A stretch of DNA of 19,689 bases from Bacillota bacterium (GTDB lineage: Bacteria; Bacillota; Clostridia; Lachnospirales; Cellulosilyticaceae): the NCBI GenBank assembly GCA_023412455.1, contig JAEYNQ010000212.1, positions 1 through 19,689 on the forward strand. The letters are read 5' to 3'. The notes beneath the pieces were generated by a model. The model searched no databases, was not told the DNA's origin, and was given only the letters and a program-made list of their open reading frames with translations. The position numbers and the translations under genes are program-made. Shown here in pieces: positions 1 through 5,421 of this stretch (within the stretch, counting starts at the first letter, position 1; every line of letters starts with the position of its first letter).

Positions 1-1383
1 CTTGGCTTGTATGCTTTCACTATTTTCATACCAAATGACATTTTTAGTTGGGCCATCCCAATAGGTCGCATAAGGATTGTGATAGATTTCTGAATAAAAG
101 CTTTGTGTCCCTTCCTTCTGCAGTCTACTAAAAATCTTGTCATAGGTAGGATTATACGCTCTTTGATTTAGGATGACATTATCCTGTACCTGCCACTGAC
201 TGCTTCCAAAAGAAAATTGTAGCATGATTTTATGGGTATCCGTTATACCTGTCTCTGAATGGGTTATTTCTTTAAGCGTCTCATAAATACTACTTAATGG
301 GGTAACAGGTGTAATGGTAAAACCAGAAAGCATTTCCTCCTGTGTCAAGCTTTTCGCCTCATAATCATGGGCCATTAAAATCACATGATCCGCTAAATAG
401 CCAATGGTTTTATAATCATAGCCCTTGTAATAAAGATTAGGAGGAACAGCTACGTTTAGCTTTTTTTGTTGCATGACAAGTGCCGTTTTTAATTCTTGTA
501 AAAAAGTATTAAAGCCTGCCTTTAAATCACTGCTTCTAAAGTTTTCAAAATCAATGGTTACACCATCAAAATCCTGAGCTTCTTTCACTATGTTAGCAAT
601 AACAGCTTGACGCCCTATACTGTCTTCAAAGAGTGCCTTAGCCAGATTTTTCCCTGCTAAAGGTCCCTTAGTGAGGGCTTTATCTTCCAAATAAAACATC
701 ATATATGTTTCTACTCCATTTGCCTTACTCCAATTAAGGGGCTCTTCAAATCCTGTAGGCTTATTAAAGCCACTAGGATTGTCTTTAGTAGCTACTACAA
801 TGCCTTGCTCCTCATCATAGCGTACTTCTCCCCATCCAAAGCTCACTTGGGTACAGCTTTTAATGAGTTCCATTTGACTATTGGATTGAATCGCATAATT
901 ACTATGTATCCCCTGTATAGGGGTTTGAAGCTTTTGCTCCATAGCTTTTAGAACACTTACTACTTCTTGTTTGGTCATCACTTGCTCAGGCCTAAAGCTC
1001 TGGTCTTCATACCCTTTCATGAGACCCAATTCCTTCACCAGCTGAATAGCTCCCTTATTGGTTTTTACATCGATAAAGCTACTAGGCCTTGCTTCTAATT
1101 TTTGTGCCAAATCCTCATAGCGTAGAGCATCTACTAGCATTTTGGAAAAAGCTCCTCGTGTAAGCGCTTCCTCTTGGGAGCTTATAAGCGTTTCATTGAT
1201 AATTGTTTTTCCTAAGACTGCCTCTAATAAGACCTTTGCCTCTTTACCATTCATGGATGCTGTTTGGTCTTCATTCGTTGCAAAACTTTCAATCGCCTTT
1301 GTATCTAGAGTAATGGCTTGGGCATTACTGCCTAATAAGGCCAGGCCTAGTACAAGTGCTATACCCCTCATCTTCTTTTTCAT
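1..1383 (-). CDS. secreted SLH-domain protein with GH18-type catalytic domain, 3' end outside window
   Basis: The frame is open from an ATG at 1383 to base 1, giving 461 codons with no stop, so the C-terminus lies off the left edge. The start has an AGAGGGG ribosome site. Residues 1-23 form a signal peptide (lysine-rich start, hydrophobic core, cleavage near AQA). Residues about 50-150 resemble two S-layer homology repeats (LTRGAFSKML, a stretch with FIDV, then a second with GYEDQSFRPEQVMTKQEV). These domains usually tether proteins to secondary cell-wall polymer. Residues about 170-450 look like a glycoside hydrolase 18 barrel: FDGVTIDFENF at 272-282 matches the family DGxxxDxE motif, with E280 as the expected acid catalyst. 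WDGPTKNVIWYE near the visible end fits a late barrel strand. Chitinase, endo-N-acetylglucosaminidase or spore-cortex-type hydrolase are all possible; I cannot choose between them. Confidence 0.8.
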   Translation of the reverse strand, partial: MKKKMRGIALVLGLALLGSNAQAITLDTKAIESFATNEDQTASMNGKEAKVLLEAVLGKTIINETLISSQEEALTRGAFSKMLVDALRYEDLAQKLEARPSSFIDVKTNKGAIQLVKELGLMKGYEDQSFRPEQVMTKQEVVSVLKAMEQKLQTPIQGIHSNYAIQSNSQMELIKSCTQVSFGWGEVRYDEEQGIVVATKDNPSGFNKPTGFEEPLNWSKANGVETYMMFYLEDKALTKGPLAGKNLAKALFEDSIGRQAVIANIVKEAQDFDGVTIDFENFRSSDLKAGFNTFLQELKTALVMQQKKLNVAVPPNLYYKGYDYKTIGYLADHVILMAHDYEAKSLTQEEMLSGFTITPVTPLSSIYETLKEITHSETGITDTHKIMLQFSFGSSQWQVQDNVILNQRAYNPTYDKIFSRLQKEGTQSFYSEIYHNPYATYWDGPTKNVIWYENSESIQAK

Positions 1384-1426
1384 CTATTTCCCCTCTTTAT
1401 CTTTAAAAATTATATAAATATAATAA

Positions 1427-1455
1427 ATTATAATATTTTTGATAGTCTATAGCAA
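1427..1455 (-). promoter_or_regulatory. sigma-A-like promoter of the SLH/GH18 gene
   Basis: On the minus strand TTGCTA (1455-1450) is followed after 17 bases by TATAAT (1432-1427). The -10 matches consensus fully and the -35 matches four of six. It lies just after the stop codon of the upstream gene and 44 bp before the SLH/GH18 start, so that gene is probably transcribed on its own. Confidence 0.5.
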
Positions 1456-1462
1456 ATTCATT

Positions 1463-1921
1463 TTATGATTGTTTTTGTAGAGGTGGTTCTACCAGCTTTA
1501 AATGCTCCAAACCATGATATTCAAATTCTTCTTCGTACTTCTCCTCTAAGCTTTCTTGCATAGCTCTTAGCTTTTCCTTGCTCATATCAGGTTCCACATC
1601 TCCTACATGATTAAGAGCATCTCGCCTTGCTAGGCGCATCACTAGCTCCTCCCAGAAGACTTGTGTATCATAAGCATCTAAATAATCATTAATACCACCT
1701 TCTTCATAGTCATGAGTAGGTATCCATTCCTTAAACTCTTCATCATATTCTACAATGCCTTCTATTCCAAACTCCTTTGCCATGGCAAAAATAGTCTGCT
1801 CCATTTCTGCATACTCTTCGACTTTTTCTTCTTGATTTCTCAAACCATTAATGAGTACATTGCCTGCATAAACTAAGTCAAAAAGTTTTTGAAACTCTTC
1901 TTTTGTACATTCTATTTTCAT
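1463..1921 (-). CDS. small acidic protein of unknown function
   Basis: This encodes 152 residues rich in Glu and Asp with no signal peptide, membrane segment or cysteine cluster, so it is probably cytoplasmic. I do not recognise the family. The N-terminal part (residues about 5-50) looks helical and ends in a charged stretch (NQEEKVEEYAEME). The middle holds EEFKEWIPTHDYEEGGINDYLDAY, followed by a Trp/Arg-containing helix, and the C-terminus is again strongly acidic. Two ATG codons stand in tandem at 1924 and 1921. The GGAGG site is only 3 bases from the first and 6 from the second, so the second is preferred. It appears monocistronic: the next gene on the same strand has its own promoter immediately downstream, and the upstream neighbour is divergent. 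Confidence 0.7.
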   Translation of the reverse strand: MKIECTKEEFQKLFDLVYAGNVLINGLRNQEEKVEEYAEMEQTIFAMAKEFGIEGIVEYDEEFKEWIPTHDYEEGGINDYLDAYDTQVFWEELVMRLARRDALNHVGDVEPDMSKEKLRAMQESLEEKYEEEFEYHGLEHLKLVEPPLQKQS

Positions 1922-2205
1922 CATTATCCTCCAATAGCTTTTTTATTGAATCTTTATTGATTTATATGTTCTATAGCTTTTCATCAAAAACTAAAATAGG
2001 GTTACTTTCCTATAATAATTCTAGAATATATTACTTCTTCACTTTTTTCTAGTCTCTAATTGTTTTATATCCTCTTCAACTTAATCCTTCTCTTAATTAT
2101 TAGAGTAGGATTAAAATTTCCTTAGAGATTTCTTAAGTTTTTCTAAAATGGCTATGCCTTTTAGATTCATTTGAGTATAATAAATTTAGAAAGGGGTGTT
2201 ATACT

Positions 2206-2610
2206 ATGAACTTAAGTATGACCTATAATGAAATTAGCTCATTAATTAATGAGGAAAACTATACACTTGCTGAAACTAAATTAAAACAAGTCAATTCCCA
2301 AGATGCACAATGGCATTTTTTATATAGCTTTATTTTATTACAAAAGGCTTGGTTTGACTCTGCCAAAACAGAACTTGAAAAAGCCCTTGCTTTAGCCCCC
2401 AATAATGTAAAATATCAAGAAGCACTGACTAAGCTTATGAGGCGTCACTATGATTATAGTAATGATTATTATAGAAGACCTCGTCGCCATGGGGATGGCT
2501 GTTGCTGTTGTTGTTGTGATGATTGTTGTGGTAGCTTTAGTTGCTGTGACCTGATTTGCCTAGACACCTGCTGTGAATGCATGGGTGGGGATCTTATTTC
2601 ATGTATCTAA
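2206..2610 (+). CDS. TPR protein with C-terminal cysteine-string tail
   Basis: This encodes 134 residues. Residues about 34-67 form a tetratricopeptide-like helix pair (FLYSFILLQKAWFDSAKTEL then EKALALAPNN), a protein-interaction fold. After a Tyr/Arg-rich linker (DYSNDYYRRPRRHGDG) comes a tail with 15 cysteines in the last 36 residues: six consecutive Cys at 99-104, CC pairs at 107, 113 and 122, and the ending CCECMGGDLISC. From memory, clostridial genomes carry similar tails after J or TPR domains next to DUF5685 genes, which fits this context. There is no signal peptide. The tail could bind metal, be acylated or prenylated, or insert at a membrane; none is shown. The start has AAAGGGGTG eight bases upstream, and a TATAAT at 2176-2181 may be its -10 box. 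It is the first gene of a three-gene operon. Confidence 0.85.
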   Translation: MNLSMTYNEISSLINEENYTLAETKLKQVNSQDAQWHFLYSFILLQKAWFDSAKTELEKALALAPNNVKYQEALTKLMRRHYDYSNDYYRRPRRHGDGCCCCCCDDCCGSFSCCDLICLDTCCECMGGDLISCI

Positions 2611-2647
2611 CCTAACCTTAAAATAAATAGAAAGGGAGTGACCTATT

Positions 2648-3556
2648 TTGTTTGGTTACGTAACCCCCTATAAGGACGAACTAAAAATTGGGGAATTTAC
2701 CCTTTTCAAAAGCTATTATTGTGGGCTCTGCTTCCATATAAAAAAAGAATTTGGTAATCTTCCCCGTATGCTTCTTAATTATGATATGACTTTTCTCGGG
2801 CTTCTCTTAGATAGCTTACAAGAGGAAGAACCTGCTATTCGATTTCAAAAATGTTTGACTAATCCTGTTAAAAAGAAAGAAGTAATCAATAGGAATACTG
2901 CCCTTGCTTATGCAGCAGAAATGAATGTCTCATTGGTATACTATAAGCTTTTAGATGATATAGCTGATGATAAAAATCTTAAAAGTAAAGCGATGGCCCT
3001 TACACTCAAGCCTTATCAAAAGAAGTTTTCGCCCACCACAAAGGTTATCAATCAATGTATTGAAGAAAACCTCAATACTTTAAGTGAGCTAGAAAAAAAT
3101 GGCCAATTCTCTTCTATTGATGAGATTTGTCATCCTTTTGCCCTTATTGTGGCTCACATTTTAGGTGATTATCCTGCTTTAAAGGTGGCAAATGAAAAGG
3201 AAGTCCGTGAAACACTCTTTAACTTAGGCTATGCTTTAGGAAAGTGGATTTATCTTATTGATGCCTTGGATGACTTAGAAAAAGATATGGAAAAACACAA
3301 ATTTAACCCCCTTCAGCAGCTCTATAATAAAGAGCAACTTTCCTACGCTAAATTTCTTCCTCTTATCAAAGAAAAAGTGGGATTTACTCTTTTAAATTGT
3401 GGTTATAACTGCAAAGCTGCCTTAAAAAGTCTTCCTATTGAGCGTAATCAGTCTATTTTAGAAAATATTATTATCCTAGGTATGATGAAACAGTATGAAA
3501 GAGTGAGTACACATTGTGAGTGTAAAAATAAAAAAGGAGGTAAACAAAAGCTATGA
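2648..3556 (+). CDS. DUF5685-type protein with aspartate-rich motifs
   Basis: This encodes 302 residues starting at TTG, supported by AAAGGGAGTG about nine bases upstream and by the conserved-looking N-terminus FGYVTPYKDELKIGEF. I recognise the protein as DUF5685-like. Visible motifs are YYCGLC (C25 and C28), LLDDIADDKN (D103, D104, D107, D108) and IDALDDLEKD (D205, D208, D209, D213) followed by KHKFNP. Two aspartate clusters about 100 residues apart in an all-helical protein recall the Mg-diphosphate sites of trans-isoprenyl and squalene/phytoene synthase folds. This is an inference, and no activity is known to me. The end is Cys/Lys-rich (CECKNKKGG). It follows the cysteine-string gene by 37 bp and overlaps the next gene by 4 bp, so the three are probably co-translated and act together. 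Confidence 0.8.
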   Translation: MFGYVTPYKDELKIGEFTLFKSYYCGLCFHIKKEFGNLPRMLLNYDMTFLGLLLDSLQEEEPAIRFQKCLTNPVKKKEVINRNTALAYAAEMNVSLVYYKLLDDIADDKNLKSKAMALTLKPYQKKFSPTTKVINQCIEENLNTLSELEKNGQFSSIDEICHPFALIVAHILGDYPALKVANEKEVRETLFNLGYALGKWIYLIDALDDLEKDMEKHKFNPLQQLYNKEQLSYAKFLPLIKEKVGFTLLNCGYNCKAALKSLPIERNQSILENIIILGMMKQYERVSTHCECKNKKGGKQKL

Positions 3557-4095
3557 AAGCTAAGGATTTAACACTAGGTGGCGTTTGTGTAGCCTTGACA
3601 CTTATTTTCTTATATTTCACACTTATTTTTAAAACCAATACGCTCACATTATTGACTTTAGCTTCCTTTGTTGTGCCTCTAGCTTTAATGCGTGGAAATC
3701 TAAAAACAGCCCTCCTCGTTTATATAAGCTCTACCTTACTTGCCTTTTTGCTTCTTCCTATAAATGTGAGCCTCTTATATGGTTTATTTTTTGGCATTTA
3801 TGGACTCATTAAGTATTTTATTGAACGTTCTCAACATTTGGCAGTGGAACTATTCCTTAAGCTCCTTTTCTTTAATCTAGTAGGTGCTGTCTTTATCCTC
3901 TTTTTTAAAGCATTTATTGATCCTCTGCTTTTAGAAAAGCCATTACTCCTTATTAGTCGTTATCTCCCTCAACTCTCCATCCCACTGAAATGGACTATAC
4001 TGCTTCTTAGTTTTCAAGGTGTCTTTTTAGTATTTGATTATGCCCTTACTCTTCTCATTGATTATTATCAACAACATCTTTCTCGAATAAGATAA
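3553..4095 (+). CDS. small polytopic membrane protein, ECF S-component-like
   Basis: This encodes 180 very hydrophobic residues with about five or six membrane helices (approximately 8-26, 32-46, 50-68, 70-86, 100-120 and 145-168). The N-terminus, KAKDLTLGGVCVALTLIFLYF, has the look of substrate-binding S components of energy-coupling-factor transporters or of YybS/DUF2232-like proteins. The likeness is general and no specificity motif is visible. The start overlaps the DUF5685 stop (ATGA), and the AAAGGAGG ribosome site lies inside the upstream gene, so translation is coupled. A membrane partner for a prenyl-synthase-like protein and a cysteine-string protein is suggestive, but the function is unknown. 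The stop codon lies within the operon terminator stem. Confidence 0.75.
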   Translation: MKAKDLTLGGVCVALTLIFLYFTLIFKTNTLTLLTLASFVVPLALMRGNLKTALLVYISSTLLAFLLLPINVSLLYGLFFGIYGLIKYFIERSQHLAVELFLKLLFFNLVGAVFILFFKAFIDPLLLEKPLLLISRYLPQLSIPLKWTILLLSFQGVFLVFDYALTLLIDYYQQHLSRIR

Positions 4096-4119
4096 CCTTA
4101 TGGGTTATCTTATTTTTAT
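4086..4119 (+). terminator. intrinsic terminator of the cysteine-string operon
   Basis: A 12-bp perfect stem (AATAAGATAACC with GGTTATCTTATT) closes a five-base loop and runs into a T-rich stretch. The stem begins upstream of the stop codon (4093-4095), so the terminator overlaps the end of the membrane-protein gene. Confidence 0.8.
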
Positions 4120-4289
4120 TTCCTCTTATTATATCCTTTCTTCCTTCACTATATATTTATCTAATACTATAGATAAGATTTATATATATCTTAAAGCATT
4201 CACTTACACACTTCTAAGCTATATAATTTTATAAGGGATACTACCTATCCCTATCATTACTATTATTTCGCCAAAAGGAGTGTATTTTA

Positions 4290-4538
4290 TTGGATACGCA
4301 AGCACAAAATACTTCTATCCCCTACAAGTCTCGATTGATTGCAGGTCTTCTTCAAATCTTTCTAGGTCTTTTTGCCGCCGGCCGTTTTTATCTTGGTGAT
4401 AAAGATTATGCTTATACCCAAGTTCAAAACACTGTAGTTACCTTTGGTATTGGTATTATCTGGCCTATAATTGATGGCTTTGCCTTAATTCTAGGAGCTT
4501 TTAAGGAAACAGACTTAGGTATTCCTTTAAAACTTTAA
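4290..4538 (+). CDS. TM2-domain membrane protein
   Basis: This encodes 82 residues with the TM2 layout: a short hydrophilic start, a first helix (about 15-31, SRLIAGLLQIFLGLFAAG), the turn motif GRFYLGD, and a second helix (about 48-70) with GIGIIWPIIDGFAL. TM2 proteins are small two-helix membrane proteins of mostly unknown role. The start is TTG, chosen because AAAGGAGTG stands eight bases upstream and because no ATG precedes the domain. It is separated from the preceding operon by a terminator and about 170 bp, and it converges on the Hsp20 gene across a palindromic element. Confidence 0.8.
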   Translation: MDTQAQNTSIPYKSRLIAGLLQIFLGLFAAGRFYLGDKDYAYTQVQNTVVTFGIGIIWPIIDGFALILGAFKETDLGIPLKL

Positions 4539-4543
4539 CTTTA

Positions 4544-4627
4544 AAAAGAGACTATCTCAAATTCTCTAGTTTATGAAGCCTTTACGCTTTGCTTCATAGC
4601 ACTCTGGACTTTGAAATAGTCTCTTTT
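4544..4627. repeat. 84-bp palindromic element, probable bidirectional terminator
   Basis: The outer arms 4544-4561 and 4610-4627 are inverted copies, 17 of 18 bases matching (AAAAGAGACTATCTCAAA on the left). An inner hairpin pairs TATGAAGC (4572-4579) with GCTTCATA (4591-4598). T-runs follow on the plus side and A-runs on the other, so it can end transcription of both the TM2 gene and the Hsp20 gene. Its size and terminal inverted repeats are also those of a small non-autonomous element (MITE). Confidence 0.65.
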
Positions 4628-4676
4628 CTTATACTTGATTCTATAGCCCCTTACCTTGGCTTTACAAGAAAGAAGT

Positions 4677-5126
4677 TTATTGGATGGCTATATGATGTTT
4701 AGGTGGCTGAGGATCCTCTTGCTTAGGTATGCTGATTTTGAGAACCCCTTCCTCTAATTTTGCTTCAATAGCTTCTTCATTAATAGCTCTTAAATAAATG
4801 CTTCGTTGCATAGAAGTCATACGTCTTTCTCTATGAATATAATTGTCTTTATCTTGGTTAATCTCTTCTTTGCGCTGTACAGAGATGAGCAGTCTGTCGT
4901 CTGTGTAGTCTAACTGAATTTCTTCTTTTTTTACTCCTGGTAGCTCTGCTTCAATAAAGTAATCTTTATCTGTCTCCTTTATATCTACCTTAAAAGTATC
5001 ATTTCTAAGCGTTCTCAGTGGAAAAAAGCTGTCATTAAAAAAGTCATCGATAACATTGTAAAAGTCTGTCATTTGATTAGTAGTCCTTGTTGCTGCATTG
5101 CGATTGAAAGGTGTTAATCCAAACAT
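4677..5126 (-). CDS. small heat shock protein, Hsp20/alpha-crystallin family
   Basis: This encodes 149 residues, a usual length for bacterial small heat shock proteins, which hold unfolding proteins in the cytoplasm for refolding by ATP-driven chaperones. The N-terminal region (MFGLTPFNRN to about residue 42) contains Phe-rich DDFFNDSFFP. The alpha-crystallin domain spans about 43-137, with FIEAELPGVKKEEIQLDY and the hallmark end AKLEEGVLKISIPK. The C-terminal tail HHIAIQ carries an I-x-I-type anchor. Clostridial Hsp18 proteins have the same form. The ribosome site is AAAGGAGG, seven bases upstream. A CIRCE operator and a strong promoter lie directly upstream, so expression is probably repressed by HrcA and induced by heat. 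Confidence 0.95.
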   Translation of the reverse strand: MFGLTPFNRNAATRTTNQMTDFYNVIDDFFNDSFFPLRTLRNDTFKVDIKETDKDYFIEAELPGVKKEEIQLDYTDDRLLISVQRKEEINQDKDNYIHRERRMTSMQRSIYLRAINEEAIEAKLEEGVLKISIPKQEDPQPPKHHIAIQ

Positions 5127-5159
5127 ATCAATTCCTCCTTTAAATTAACTTTATCATTG

Positions 5160-5186
5160 TTAGCACTCGCTATCGGTGAGTGCTAG
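5160..5186. promoter_or_regulatory. CIRCE operator (HrcA site)
   Basis: TTAGCACTC, nine bases, then GAGTGCTAG matches the consensus TTAGCACTC-N9-GAGTGCTAA with one mismatch at the last base. It lies between the hsp20 promoter and ribosome site, just downstream of the expected transcription start, the usual place for HrcA repression. Confidence 0.93.
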
Positions 5187-5202
5187 TAATTATTACACTT
5201 AT

Positions 5203-5231
5203 AATATATGACTATCTATTTATTTTGTCAA
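5203..5231 (-). promoter_or_regulatory. sigma-A promoter of hsp20
   Basis: On the minus strand a perfect TTGACA (5231-5226) is followed after 17 bases by TATATT (5208-5203). The expected start near 5196 places CIRCE in the 5' leader. Confidence 0.8.
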
Positions 5232-5277
5232 GTGTTTTTTTAATTTTTTTAATAGATTATCTCTTTTACTTTAAACA

Positions 5278-5313
5278 CCATAAAAAAGGAGCCTCTTCAT
5301 TCACAGGCACTCC
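5278..5313 (-). terminator. probable terminator after the GGDEF/EAL gene
   Basis: On the minus strand GGAGTGCCT and AGGCTCC can pair with a two-base bulge, followed by six T. It stands about 110 bp after the stop of the 931-residue gene. The stem is short, so this call is modest. Confidence 0.45.
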
Positions 5314-5421
5314 ATTCCTATCCCTTATAAACGTTAGCTATTCCCTACGTTCGGACATGTCCCTGACAATGATAAGGCTCATTTTCCTCAAAACTACTTC
5401 TATAATCTATTGCTCTCTTTT

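Noticed and set aside
1925..2205. Hidden gene or RNA in the divergent gap
   Set aside because: AT-rich with stops in all frames and no strong fold; only a TATAAT at 2176-2181 and a weak minus-strand promoter-like stretch were seen.
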